From Alcaligenaceae bacterium (GTDB taxonomy: Bacteria; Pseudomonadota; Gammaproteobacteria; Burkholderiales; Burkholderiaceae_B): 64,000 bases of DNA. The notes beneath the pieces are model-generated. The model was not told where the DNA came from. It did not search any database and saw only the letters and a list, made by a program, of their open reading frames with translations. The stretch's first letter is position 1. Each line of letters begins with the position of its first letter. The translations under genes were made by a program, and so were the position numbers. Below, piece after piece: positions 1 through 8,579 of this stretch. The DNA lies in NCBI GenBank assembly GCA_013416435.1, contig JACCEN010000005.1:233201-297200 (forward strand), given 5' to 3'.

Positions 1-7
1 CCGCCCC

Positions 8-2047
8 TTGACGCTCGCCCTGGTCATGGCGTTCGCTTCATCCGCCCATGCGCAGACAACCGCCGCTACTACCACCCGGGCCGAAAGCCTGCAGCCCATC
101 ATCGTGACGGCCAATCCGCTAAGCCTGGATAGCGACAGCTTGACGACGCCGGCCAGTGTGCTGCAAGGCGAACGCCTGACGATGGGCCGGCGTGGGACGC
201 TCGGGGAACTGCTTGAAAGCGAACCGGGCGTGCGCGCCGATACTTTCGGCGGCGGCGCGAGCCGGCCCGTCATCCGCGGGCAGACGGCGCCGCGCGTCAA
301 GGTCCTGAGCGATGGATCGGAAGTGGCGGACGCATCGGCCGTGTCGCCCGATCACGTCGTTACCGTCGACACACTGCTGGCCCGCCGTGTGGAAATCCTG
401 CGAGGCCCTTCGGCGCTGCTGTACGGCGGAGGCGCGATCGGCGGCGTGGTCAATGTGCTGGACGACAAGATCCCCACCGAAGTGCCGGAAAACGGCTTTA
501 GCGGATCGGCCGAGGTGCTTGGCTCCAGCGCAGCGAAGGAGCGCGCGGGGGCGGTGAGCCTGACGGCGGGGGAGGGCAATATCGCCGTCCATGTCGAAGG
601 GGCCAGGCGCCGCGCCGGCGATTACCGTGTGGCGGACTGGACTGACAGCAGGGTGCCCAATTCCAACGCCGACAGCACGACAGGCAGTGTCGGGCTGTCT
701 TTCGTGGGAAGCCGCGGCTATATAGGCGCGGCCTATTCGTATCGCGAGGACGACTATGGCCTGCCGGGCCATAGCCATGAATACGAGGACTGCCATCCTC
801 ATGGCTCGACGCTGCATTGCGGCGGCCATGGTCACGATCATGACCATGATCACGGTCACGACCATGACGACGATCATGGCGAGCATGCCGCGACGGCGCA
901 CTTGCGCAGCAAGCGGCTGGACGTTAGAGGCGAGCTCCGCGACCCATTCGCCGGCTTCAGCAATCTGAGGTTCCGGGGGGGATACACGGACTACCAGCAC
1001 GACGAGCGCGACGACGGGAACTTAGGGACGACTTTCACCAATCGGGGCTACGACGGGCGATTGGAATTGCGCCATAAGCCGCTGGGCGGGTGGGATGGCG
1101 TAATCGGCATGCAGGCATCGCGCTATGATTTTGCGTCCTTTGGGGGCGCGGAGAATTTCATTCCCAAGACGCGCACGCAGTCGACAGGCGTGTTCATGCT
1201 GGAGAACTATCAATGGAACGACTGGCGCTTCGAACTGGGCGCGCGCCACGAGTGGCAATCGGTCAGTCCGGAAAGCGGTACCCAGCCCGACTACGATGGC
1301 AGGGCCACGTCGCTGTCAGCGGGAGCGACCTGGAACTTCGTGCCGGGATACGCCGCCTCTTTATCGGTATCGCGGTCGCAGCGCATGCCGAACGCGCAGG
1401 AACTCTACGCCCGGGGCGTACACTTTGCCACGCTGACTTATGAGAAGGGCAACGCCAATCTGGGCAAGGAGACCGCGCGCACGGTCGACCTGGGCCTGCG
1501 CAAGACCGACGGAGACCTGCGCTTTGCAGTCAATTTCTTTCTTAGCCGCATCGATGGCTACATCTATGGCAATACGCTGGATCGCCACGAGGACTTCCGA
1601 CTGATCGAGTACACGCAAGGCGATGCGTCTTTCGCGGGCGTAGAGGCCGAAGCCTCGTACCGTGTATCGCCCAACTTGTCGGTGGCCGTTTTTGGCGACT
1701 ACGTGCGTGGCAAGCTGCGCGACGGAGCCGGCAATCTGCCCCGCATACCTGCTGCCCGTGTGGGCGCGCGCACCGACTTGACATGGGACCGCTGGGGCGG
1801 CTTCCTGGAATACACACAGGTTTTGCGCCAGAGCCGCATTGCAAGCTATGAAGAGTCCACGTCGGGTTATGGACTCTTGGGCGCAGGTGTCTCGTACAAG
1901 GGCAAGATGGCCGGCACCGATTACCTGCTTTACCTGCGGGGCAGCAATCTGCTGAACAAGCTTGCCTACAACCACGCCTCGTTCATCTCCCGTGCGGCGC
2001 CCATCCAGGGCCGCAGCATCATGGCCGGGATAAGAGTCGAGTTTTGA
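8..2047 (+). CDS. TonB-dependent outer-membrane receptor, ZnuD-like (probable zinc uptake)
   Basis: Outer-membrane beta-barrel importing a metal or metal complex with TonB energy. The frame is open to the window edge; 679 codons follow a TTG at 8, so the true start may lie just upstream. A signal peptide ends near AHAQ (residue 16). A TonB-box-like IIVTA lies near residue 32. The plug domain (about 45-165) carries RGPSALLYGGGAIGGVVNV, and the barrel ends in a terminal Phe (GIRVEF). A His/Asp-rich stretch at about residues 255-297, with many HDH repeats and two Cys, falls in an extracellular loop. Such loops are known from the Neisseria zinc receptor ZnuD. Zinc as substrate is inferred from this loop and overall resemblance; copper or nickel cannot be excluded. 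The stop runs directly into a repeat array. Confidence 0.88.
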   Translation: MTLALVMAFASSAHAQTTAATTTRAESLQPIIVTANPLSLDSDSLTTPASVLQGERLTMGRRGTLGELLESEPGVRADTFGGGASRPVIRGQTAPRVKVLSDGSEVADASAVSPDHVVTVDTLLARRVEILRGPSALLYGGGAIGGVVNVLDDKIPTEVPENGFSGSAEVLGSSAAKERAGAVSLTAGEGNIAVHVEGARRRAGDYRVADWTDSRVPNSNADSTTGSVGLSFVGSRGYIGAAYSYREDDYGLPGHSHEYEDCHPHGSTLHCGGHGHDHDHDHGHDHDDDHGEHAATAHLRSKRLDVRGELRDPFAGFSNLRFRGGYTDYQHDERDDGNLGTTFTNRGYDGRLELRHKPLGGWDGVIGMQASRYDFASFGGAENFIPKTRTQSTGVFMLENYQWNDWRFELGARHEWQSVSPESGTQPDYDGRATSLSAGATWNFVPGYAASLSVSRSQRMPNAQELYARGVHFATLTYEKGNANLGKETARTVDLGLRKTDGDLRFAVNFFLSRIDGYIYGNTLDRHEDFRLIEYTQGDASFAGVEAEASYRVSPNLSVAVFGDYVRGKLRDGAGNLPRIPAARVGARTDLTWDRWGGFLEYTQVLRQSRIASYEESTSGYGLLGAGVSYKGKMAGTDYLLYLRGSNLLNKLAYNHASFISRAAPIQGRSIMAGIRVEF

Positions 2048-2220
2048 GCAGGGGGACAGACCCTGTGGGGACAGACCCCGGGTTTTTAGCAGTGGGACAG
2101 ACCCTGGGTTTTGAGCATGGGGACAGACCCTGGGTTTTGAGCATGGGGACAGACCCTGGGTTTTGAGCATGGGGACAGACCCTGTGGGTCTGTCCCCTCA
2201 TGTACGGGGTCCGACCCCCC
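2046..2220. repeat. Tandem 26-bp array ending in a palindrome
   Basis: Three near-identical 26-bp units begin at 2113, 2139 and 2165, with degraded units from 2046 and 2087. Each has the core GGGGACAGACCCTGGG followed by TTTTGAGCAT. The last unit runs into a perfect palindrome at 2171-2197: arms GGGGACAGACCC and GGGTCTGTCCCC, TGT centre. A half element with a GGGGTCCGACCCC core follows near 2207. The array starts on the receptor stop codon and is a variant of the 30-bp family found throughout the window. Confidence 0.85.
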
Positions 2221-2228
2221 CAAGACAG

Positions 2229-3446
2229 CTATGGCGCGGCCTGCTTGTCCCGGGGCAGGAAATACAAGACCAGCAGCGTGCATGCGCCGGCCGCGGCGAA
2301 GGCATAGTCATAGTGCCCGGTGACCGCGACGAAGACCGCGAAGGCGGTGGGGGCGAGCATGTTCACCAGATTGACCAATATGCTCGATCCGGCCGCCGTT
2401 TCCGAAATCAGGTCGGGCGGCGAGCGTCGGGCCACTTCGGCGATCTGCACCCCGTTCCAGCTTGCTGCCGAGCATCCCGCGACGAAGGCCAGCAGGACTA
2501 TGGTCCATAGGGGCCATTGGGCGTTGCTTGCGCCAAGCAGTGCCGTCGTCGCCGCCGAGACCAGGGCTGCCAGGGACAGCGAGGCGGTGGCCGAGCGTAA
2601 ATGGTCGGAGAGCCAGCCCAATCCTATGCGGCCGATGACGCCCCCCGTCTGCATCACGGCAAACACGGCGCCCGCCTCTCCAAGCGAGTACCCCAGTCGG
2701 TCTATCAGGTAGATCACGGTGAACGTGAACCAGCAGCTTTGCGAAACGGCGAAGAGGCTTCCGACCACGGAAATCTTCAGCAGGCCGCGATTGCGCATCA
2801 GGGATCGCAGAGGCGCATTGAGTGCTTGCAGCGAATGCCGGCCTGGTTTGGCCAGCCACCGCCGGCCCGTGGCGGGAGGGCCGTCGATCCTGGCGCTCAC
2901 CCGCCAGGTCAGCATGGTCGGCAGAATGACCAGCGCCGCGCAGACGAAGAGAGCGGTTCGCCACCCCGCGCAGGCCACCATGACGGGGATGAGCAGCCCG
3001 GCGATGACGCCGCCGAGCGGGACCCCGGCCTGTTTGATGGAGAAGACGAGATTGCGCTTGCCGGGAGGGGAAAACCGTTGCAGGACTTCGCTTCCGGCGG
3101 GATTCGCGGCGCCATTGCTCAGCCCCATCACGAAGCATGCCGCCAAGGCAATGCCGACGCTCGGATGCAGAAACAAGGCCATGCTGGCGGCCCCGGCGAA
3201 CAGCGTGAGCTGCAGCGTCCGCATTCCTCCTATCAGCTTGAACAAGGCCGAGCCCGCGACCAGGACGGCAAGGCCTCCCATTGAGTTGCTGGCGGTGAGA
3301 TAGCCGATGGAGCTGCCGCTCCATCCGAATTCTTCGGAGACAGCCGGAGCGATGATGGGTATGAACCTCGACAGGAATGCGGCGATGGTTTGCAGGATGA
3401 ATATTGCCGCTATAGGTACAAGCCAGGGAGGCGCCGCCCGTGTCAT
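2229..3446 (-). CDS. MFS transporter
   Basis: About 405-residue inner-membrane secondary carrier of the major facilitator superfamily. The open frame extends upstream to 3653, but the ATG at 3446 (MTRAAPPWLVPIAAIFILQT) starts directly before the first membrane helix and gives the usual MFS length. Twelve hydrophobic segments are visible, with a loop after TM6 (residues about 190-215) and the sequence GLGWLSDHLRS in the second half, an MFS motif-A-like loop. Substrate unknown. It is divergent from the DUF2231-like gene at 3603 and convergent with the receptor, separated by the 26-bp array. Confidence 0.8.
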   Translation of the reverse strand: MTRAAPPWLVPIAAIFILQTIAAFLSRFIPIIAPAVSEEFGWSGSSIGYLTASNSMGGLAVLVAGSALFKLIGGMRTLQLTLFAGAASMALFLHPSVGIALAACFVMGLSNGAANPAGSEVLQRFSPPGKRNLVFSIKQAGVPLGGVIAGLLIPVMVACAGWRTALFVCAALVILPTMLTWRVSARIDGPPATGRRWLAKPGRHSLQALNAPLRSLMRNRGLLKISVVGSLFAVSQSCWFTFTVIYLIDRLGYSLGEAGAVFAVMQTGGVIGRIGLGWLSDHLRSATASLSLAALVSAATTALLGASNAQWPLWTIVLLAFVAGCSAASWNGVQIAEVARRSPPDLISETAAGSSILVNLVNMLAPTAFAVFVAVTGHYDYAFAAAGACTLLVLYFLPRDKQAAP

Positions 3447-3602
3447 GGATATCTCTTGGAGTTCTTTTGCCGAAGTGTCGTAGTTTGATCCAAGAACGGA
3501 ACCACGGCAAACGGGGGCGGGCATGGCACGCCGCTTGCTGCCTGCAGCCTGCGCCGCGAGCGCACCACTCCCACTCCCCACTCGCTCGAGGAGGACGTCT
3601 TG

Positions 3603-4031
3603 ATGACCATCATCATTGAACGCAGGTATTCCGAAGCCATCCATCCCATCCATGCGTTGTTATTGGCCGGCACCATTCCCTTGTTTCTCGGCGCCGCCTT
3701 GAGCGATTTCGCCTACGCGTCGACTTATGAAATCCAGTGGTCGAATTTCGCGTCCTGGCTCATCGTCGGAGGGCTGATCTTTACCGGCGTCGCGCTGGTC
3801 TTTGCGATTGTGGACCTGTGCCGCGCCCATCGCCGTGCGCGCGGCATCGGCCTGTACGTCGTCCTCTTGCTGGTCACGCTGGTTCTCGGCTTCTTCAATG
3901 CCTTGACGCATGCACGGGATGCATGGGCAGTCATGCCCACCGGGCTCACTCTATCGGTGATCGTGACCGTGCTTGCCTGCGTGGCGACATGGTTCGGCTT
4001 CGGCACCCCGCGTATTGGAGGTGCGAAATGA
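3603..4031 (+). CDS. DUF2231-like four-helix membrane protein
   Basis: 142-residue integral membrane protein with about four transmembrane helices and an RAHRRAR basic loop, resembling the DUF2231 family. ATG 3603 is preferred over the TTG at 3600 because GAGGAGGA (3588-3595) is then correctly spaced. The stop overlaps the ATG of the next gene (ATGA at 4028-4031), so the two are translationally coupled. DUF2231 proteins often accompany periplasmic dehydrogenases; a role in electron transfer from the downstream enzyme is inferred only. Confidence 0.75.
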   Translation: MTIIIERRYSEAIHPIHALLLAGTIPLFLGAALSDFAYASTYEIQWSNFASWLIVGGLIFTGVALVFAIVDLCRAHRRARGIGLYVVLLLVTLVLGFFNALTHARDAWAVMPTGLTLSVIVTVLACVATWFGFGTPRIGGAK

Positions 4032-5314
4032 GACAACCGAGCCTGTTTGCGATCGTCGCGCTCTCGGCGTTGCTGGCGGCCTGCGGAAAGGAAACGGAAC
4101 CGTTGCAAGTTGGCCCCAATCCCAAGCTGCCGGCCCCCGAGCGTGGCTTTTTGCCCGATATGGTCATCGCCGAGCCGGCGGAATGGGGTGACCGGCTGCC
4201 TACTGTGCCGGAAGGCTACACAATCACCGCCATCGCCAAAGACCTGAAGATTCCACGCCAGACGCTGGTGCTGCCCAATGGAGACATTCTGGTTGCCGAA
4301 GGCCGGGGCGGCAGTGCGCCCGCCCTCAAGCCCAAGGATGTGATTGCCGGCTACATCAAGGCGCAAGGCACCAGTCCGGTGAAGGGCGGCAACCGATTGA
4401 CCTTGCTGCGCGATGCGGACGGCGACGGCACTTATGAATTGAAGACGGTGTTCGCGGACAATCTCAATGCGCCATACGGACTTGCGCTGATCGAAGGTGA
4501 TCTGTACGTGGCCAACCAGGATGCCTTGGTCCGGTTCGCCTACCAGGAAGGACAGACCGAAGCCGGCGGGGCGCCGGAGAAGGTGACGGACCTTCCCTCC
4601 GCGATCAATCATCATTGGACCAAGGCCCTGGCGGCCAGCGCCGATGGCCGGTTCCTGTATGTGGGCATCGGTTCGAACAGCAACATCACCGAGCGCGGCA
4701 TGACCGCCGAAGTCGACCGCGCCATGGTATGGCAGGTGGATGCCGACACCGGAGCGCACAAACCCTATGCGACGGGTCTGCGCAATCCCACCGCGCTTGC
4801 CGTCCAGCCCGGAACGGGACAACTATGGGCCGTGGTCAACGAGCGGGACGAGATCGGTCCCAATCTGGTTCCGGACTATCTCACCGCCGTAAAGGAGGGC
4901 GGTTTCTACGGCTGGCCCTACAGCTATTGGGGAAAGAATGTGGATGAACGGGTTCGCCCGCAGAATCCGGACAAGGTCGCTTCGGCGATCACGCCCGACT
5001 ACAGCCTCGGGTCCCACGTGGCGGCGCTGGGACTGTCATTCTCCAATTCCGCAATGGGCCGGCAGTTCGCGGAAGGCGCTTTCGTGGGCGAGCATGGCAG
5101 CTGGAACCGCCCGGATCCGGTCGGCTACAAAGTCGTTTTCGTGCCATTCCGCGATGGCCGTCCATCCGGCCCGCCAGTGGATTTTGTCAGTGGATTCCGC
5201 GACAGCGACGGCACGACCCGCGGGCGTCCCGTTGGCGTGACGGTGGATCCGCGCGGCGCCCTCATCGTCGCCGACGATCTATCGAACACGGTCTGGCGCA
5301 TAACGCCGAACTGA
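4028..5314 (+). CDS. PQQ-type sorbosone/glucose dehydrogenase-family lipoprotein
   Basis: 428 residues. An N-terminal lipoprotein signal ends in the lipobox LLAAC (Cys19), so the protein should be anchored facing the periplasm. The body is a six-bladed beta-propeller of the soluble glucose dehydrogenase / L-sorbosone dehydrogenase family: LNAPYGLAL, TGLRNPTALAVQP, NERDEIG, GEHGSWNR and the C-terminal RPVGVTVDPRGALIVADD are typical blade and PQQ-pocket sequences. The substrate is probably an aldose or similar alcohol but cannot be fixed from sequence. It is coupled to the membrane gene upstream. The stop is 4 bp before a 30-bp palindromic element. Confidence 0.82.
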   Translation: MRQPSLFAIVALSALLAACGKETEPLQVGPNPKLPAPERGFLPDMVIAEPAEWGDRLPTVPEGYTITAIAKDLKIPRQTLVLPNGDILVAEGRGGSAPALKPKDVIAGYIKAQGTSPVKGGNRLTLLRDADGDGTYELKTVFADNLNAPYGLALIEGDLYVANQDALVRFAYQEGQTEAGGAPEKVTDLPSAINHHWTKALAASADGRFLYVGIGSNSNITERGMTAEVDRAMVWQVDADTGAHKPYATGLRNPTALAVQPGTGQLWAVVNERDEIGPNLVPDYLTAVKEGGFYGWPYSYWGKNVDERVRPQNPDKVASAITPDYSLGSHVAALGLSFSNSAMGRQFAEGAFVGEHGSWNRPDPVGYKVVFVPFRDGRPSGPPVDFVSGFRDSDGTTRGRPVGVTVDPRGALIVADDLSNTVWRITPN

Positions 5315-5318
5315 TCGT

Positions 5319-5348
5319 GGGGTCAGACCCCGAACGGGGTCTGACCCC
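5319..5348. repeat. 30-bp double palindrome, copy A1
   Basis: Perfect arms GGGGTCAGACCCC (5319-5331) and GGGGTCTGACCCC (5336-5348) round GAAC. Each arm is itself a 6-1-6 palindrome. It lies between the dehydrogenase stop and the convergent thioesterase. Confidence 0.95.
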
Positions 5349-5364
5349 TGGTCCGAGCAACCTT

Positions 5365-5394
5365 GGGGTCAGACCCCATGCGGGGTCTGACCCC
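5365..5394. repeat. 30-bp double palindrome, copy A2
   Basis: Perfect 13-bp arms, centre ATGC. On the minus strand it encodes the last residues (RGQTPHGV) and the TGA stop (5369-5371) of the thioesterase gene. Confidence 0.95.
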
Positions 5395-5818
5395 TATCCG
5401 GCGGGTTGCCCACAGAGACGATCGTGGCCTGCATGAGCGCAATGACTTTGCCGGATCCGCCCATGAAGGCCTGAACTTCGCCGGAGCAGATGGTCAGCAG
5501 CCTTCCCGCATTCTGCACTTTTCCGATGGCCAGGAAGCGCTCGCCGACGGCGGGACGCAGGAAATTGATCTTGAATTCAGCGGTGACGACCTCGAATCCC
5601 GCGGGCGCCTTCGTAAGCGCCGCGTAGCCGCATGCGCTGTCGACGACGCTTGTGATGGCGCCGGCGTGGACATAGCCGTGCTGCTGGGAAAGCGCTGTCG
5701 AGAACGGCAGGGCGATATGCACTTCGCCGTCCGACACTTGGGTCAAGTGCGCGCCCAGAGTGGCCATCAGGCCTTGCTTGCTGAAGCTTTCGGAGACGAG
5801 CTTGTCGAGATCGATCAT
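5369..5818 (-). CDS. PaaI-family hotdog thioesterase
   Basis: 149-residue hotdog-fold acyl-CoA thioesterase; family members hydrolyse acyl- or aryl-CoA esters in the cytosol. The start ATG at 5818 gives MIDLDKLVSESF; the open frame continues far upstream without homology. The core GYVHAGAITSVVDSACGYAA (the HGG-type helix region) and the strand VVTAEFKINFLRPAVG are typical of PaaI/YdiI-like enzymes. The true domain ends near IVSVGNPP; the last residues RGQTPHGV and the stop are supplied by repeat copy A2. Divergent from the 5975 gene. Confidence 0.85.
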   Translation of the reverse strand: MIDLDKLVSESFSKQGLMATLGAHLTQVSDGEVHIALPFSTALSQQHGYVHAGAITSVVDSACGYAALTKAPAGFEVVTAEFKINFLRPAVGERFLAIGKVQNAGRLLTICSGEVQAFMGGSGKVIALMQATIVSVGNPPDRGQTPHGV

Positions 5819-5974
5819 GGTGAATCTTTTTACCACAAGGCGATCTTGGCGTAGTTGCGGGCAGCGAAATTGTCGTGCTTTTGATACACACGCGCGCGTT
5901 GCCATGGAGTATGGTTGAGCCTGCGCAGCGCGCCTTGTGTCGGGCGCTGGACACTTACCCCAGAAGGCTTGCCC

Positions 5975-7108
5975 ATGACCCGCATCCGTGAACTGAGCAC
6001 TCCCGCCGCCGTCATTGACACCGAGCGCATGCAGCGCAACATCGATCGCATGCAGGGCCGTATGAGCAACTTGGGCGTGAGCTTCCGTCCTCACGTCAAA
6101 ACCAGCAAGTGCCTTCCTGTCGTCAAGGCGCAGATTGCCGCCGGGGCGCGCGGCATCACGGTTTCCACACTGAAAGAGGCAGAGCAGTTTTTCGAGGCGG
6201 GCGTCACCGATATCCTTTACGCCGTCGGTATGACGCCCGACAAACTCCCCAGGGCGCTCGCGCTTTGCCGGCGCGGCTGCAACCTCAAGCTCATCACCGA
6301 CAATGTCGCGGCGGCGCGGGAAATCGAAACCTTCGGCAAACAGCACGGAACGGCATTCGAGGTCTGGATCGAAATCGACACCGACGACCACCGGTCGGGC
6401 ATCAGGCCCGACGATGCCTTGCTGCTGGAAGTCGCGGACGCGCTGCAGGGCACGGGGGCGCGGCTGGGTGGCGTGATGACGCATGCCGGCTCCAGCTACG
6501 ACTGCGACAGCCGCGAGGCCTTGCTTGCCATTTCCGAACAAGAACGGGCCGGCGCAGTCCTGGCCGCCCAGCGCATACGGGACCATGGCGCGGCTTGTGC
6601 AGGTGTCAGCGTCGGTTCTACTCCCACGGCCTTGTCGGCGGCGCAGCTAGAAGGCGTAACCGAAGTGCGCGCCGGGGTCTACGTGTTCTTCGATCTGGTG
6701 ATGCGCAATGTCGGGGTGTGCGCCATGGATGACATCGCACTGAGCGTCCTGACCACCGTCATTGGGCACCAGAAGGAGAAAGGCTGGGCCATCGTCGATG
6801 CGGGCTGGATGGCAATGAGCCGGGATCGCGGCACGCAAAGGCAAAAGCGGGATTTCGGCTATGGCCAGGTATGCGCGGAAGACGGCGCCGTACTGGAAGG
6901 CTACATCATGAGTGGCGCCAATCAGGAACATGGCATTCTTTCCCGTTCCGGCGAGCCGGACGACCGCATCGCCGAGCGCTTCCCCATCGGTACCCGTCTG
7001 CGCATCATGCCCAATCACGCCTGCGCCACCGCCGCGCAGTATCCGGAATATCAAGTCCTGCGACCCGACGGCGGCACCGAGGCCTGGCCGCGTTTCTATG
7101 GCTGGTGA
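5975..7108 (+). CDS. D-threonine aldolase / DSD1-family PLP enzyme
   Basis: 377-residue fold-type III PLP enzyme with an alanine-racemase-like N-terminal barrel. Family members include low-specificity D-threonine aldolase and D-serine dehydratase. The PLP lysine lies in RPHVKTSK (residues about 33-40). WIEIDTDDHRSG and VSVGSTPTA (phosphate-binding type) follow, and the C-terminal domain has a metal-site-like PNHAC. ATG 5975 is chosen over the upstream in-frame ATG because AGAAGG at 5962-5967 is well placed and homology starts there. The exact substrate is not determinable. Confidence 0.82.
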   Translation: MTRIRELSTPAAVIDTERMQRNIDRMQGRMSNLGVSFRPHVKTSKCLPVVKAQIAAGARGITVSTLKEAEQFFEAGVTDILYAVGMTPDKLPRALALCRRGCNLKLITDNVAAAREIETFGKQHGTAFEVWIEIDTDDHRSGIRPDDALLLEVADALQGTGARLGGVMTHAGSSYDCDSREALLAISEQERAGAVLAAQRIRDHGAACAGVSVGSTPTALSAAQLEGVTEVRAGVYVFFDLVMRNVGVCAMDDIALSVLTTVIGHQKEKGWAIVDAGWMAMSRDRGTQRQKRDFGYGQVCAEDGAVLEGYIMSGANQEHGILSRSGEPDDRIAERFPIGTRLRIMPNHACATAAQYPEYQVLRPDGGTEAWPRFYGW

Positions 7109-7126
7109 CGGGGCAAGGGTGGCCAC

Positions 7127-8449
7127 ATGCCGACGGACCTGCCACAACGCTTTTTGCGCCGCATAGCCAGGCTGTTCAATGTGGAGCCTCACGAGGCGCC
7201 CGCGGTGGTCGCCGGACTGGCCATGTTTTTCCTGTTGTTCACTTCCTATTTCATGCTGCGCCCGGTACGCGAAACCATGGGCATAGCGGGCGGCGTAAAG
7301 AATCTCCAATGGCTGTTCACCGGTACCTTCGTCGCCACGCTGATCGTTTTGCCGGTCTTCGGATGGCTCGCGTCCAAGCTGCCCCGGCGGACATTGCTGC
7401 CTTGGCTGTATGCGGGCTGCGCGGTGCTGCTGGCCGGCTTTGCCGTCAGCTTCCGGCTGGACCCCGACAACCTCTGGGTAGCGCGCGGTTTCTATATCTG
7501 GCTGTCCGTATTCAATCTGGTGGCGATATCGCTGGCATGGAGCGTCCTGGCCGACGTCCTGCGTGCGCCACAGGCCAAACGTACGTTTGCCTTGATCGCA
7601 AGCGGTGCGAGCATAGGCGGCTTGACGGGGCCGGTAGCCGGCGCAGTGCTGGTAGGGCCCGTGGGCCATGCGGGGCTGCTGATGATCTCGGCGATGCTGC
7701 TGTTGGCGAGCGCGGCGGCGGCCGCCGCCCTGCACCGCTGGCGAGACGCCCATCCCATTCAGGACGGCGACGGCGATACCTCGCGCGGCGAACCCCTGGG
7801 CGGCAACCCCTTCGAAGGCGCGACCGAGACCTTGCGTTCTCCCTATCTTGTTGGGATCACGATTTTCGTATTGTTGCTGGCCAGCATCAGCACTTTTCTT
7901 TACTTCGAACAAGCGCGCCTGGTCGCGGAATATTTCCCGGACCGTGCCGCCCAGACGCGGGTGTTTGGCATGATCGATGCGGTGGTGCAGGCGCTGTCGC
8001 TGATCATCCAGGCCTTCTTCACGGGCCAGGTAGCCAAGCGATTGGGCGTCGGCGTGCTGCTTGTATCGGTGCCTGCGGCAATGGTCCTGGGTTTTCTGGC
8101 TCTGGCGATGGCGCCGGTATTCGCCGTGTTCGTCGTGGTCATGGTCATGCGCCGGGTAGGGGAGTACGCGCTGGTGAGGCCGGGACGCGAAATGCTTTAC
8201 ACGGTGGTGCCCCCGGCGCAGAAGTACAAGGCAAAGAACTTCATCGATACCGTTGTGTATCGGGGCGGGGACGCGGTCAGCGGCTGGGTGAAGCGGGGCA
8301 TAGATGTGGTCAGCGATAACCCGACGGTCGCAATGGTGTTCGCGGCGGTGCTGGCGGCGTGCTGGGGCGTTTGCGGCTACTTTTTAGGACGCCGGGAACA
8401 GGCCCTGGAAGACAGTTCCGTGGGGGGTCAGACCCCGAATGGGGTCTGA
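7127..8449 (+). CDS. MFS-like transporter, NTP/NDP-exchange (ATP:ADP antiporter) type
   Basis: 440-residue membrane protein with twelve predicted helices. The start FFLLFTSYFMLRPVRETMG and the later VMVMRRVGEYALVRPGREM and YKAKNFIDTVVYRGGDAVSGW resemble the TlcC / NTP-NDP exchange branch seen in many free-living proteobacteria, where substrates are largely unproven. It begins 18 bp after the PLP enzyme and is probably cotranscribed. The domain ends near GRREQALED. The last residues GGQTPNGV and the TGA stop are encoded by repeat copy A3, so the native C-terminus has been replaced or extended. Confidence 0.75.
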   Translation: MPTDLPQRFLRRIARLFNVEPHEAPAVVAGLAMFFLLFTSYFMLRPVRETMGIAGGVKNLQWLFTGTFVATLIVLPVFGWLASKLPRRTLLPWLYAGCAVLLAGFAVSFRLDPDNLWVARGFYIWLSVFNLVAISLAWSVLADVLRAPQAKRTFALIASGASIGGLTGPVAGAVLVGPVGHAGLLMISAMLLLASAAAAAALHRWRDAHPIQDGDGDTSRGEPLGGNPFEGATETLRSPYLVGITIFVLLLASISTFLYFEQARLVAEYFPDRAAQTRVFGMIDAVVQALSLIIQAFFTGQVAKRLGVGVLLVSVPAAMVLGFLALAMAPVFAVFVVVMVMRRVGEYALVRPGREMLYTVVPPAQKYKAKNFIDTVVYRGGDAVSGWVKRGIDVVSDNPTVAMVFAAVLAACWGVCGYFLGRREQALEDSSVGGQTPNGV

Positions 8450-8453
8450 CCCC
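8424..8453. repeat. 30-bp double palindrome, copy A3
   Basis: Perfect 13-bp arms, centre GAAT. Encodes the last codons and stop of the transporter gene (stop at 8447-8449). Confidence 0.95.
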
Positions 8454-8476
8454 GGAGGGCCCGCTCGGTATCGCAA

Positions 8477-8506
8477 GGGGTCAGACCCCGTACGGGGTCT
8501 GACCCC
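8477..8506. repeat. 30-bp double palindrome, copy A4
   Basis: Perfect 13-bp arms, centre GTAC, so all 30 bp are one exact palindrome. Intergenic between the transporter and the DUF924 gene. Confidence 0.95.
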
Positions 8507-8579
8507 CTTTCCCTCCCTTGTAGCCATGCAGCCAACTGCGGTAACGTAGCGGGATCACGTTTTCATTGAGGCGGAATCC

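Noticed and set aside
1361..2170. Minus-strand frame containing repeated PGSVP-type peptides
   Set aside because: The repeats are translation of the 26-bp array and the rest is antisense to the TonB receptor.
2308..3510. 400-codon alternative minus-strand frame over the MFS gene
   Set aside because: Arg/Pro/His-rich and without membrane segments; the overlapping frame gives a complete MFS protein.
5319..5348. Palindromic elements as ordinary Rho-independent terminators
   Set aside because: Stems are very strong but no T-tract follows in any of the intact copies, so intrinsic termination is not the obvious role; it remains a possibility for Rho-dependent or RNA-stability effects.
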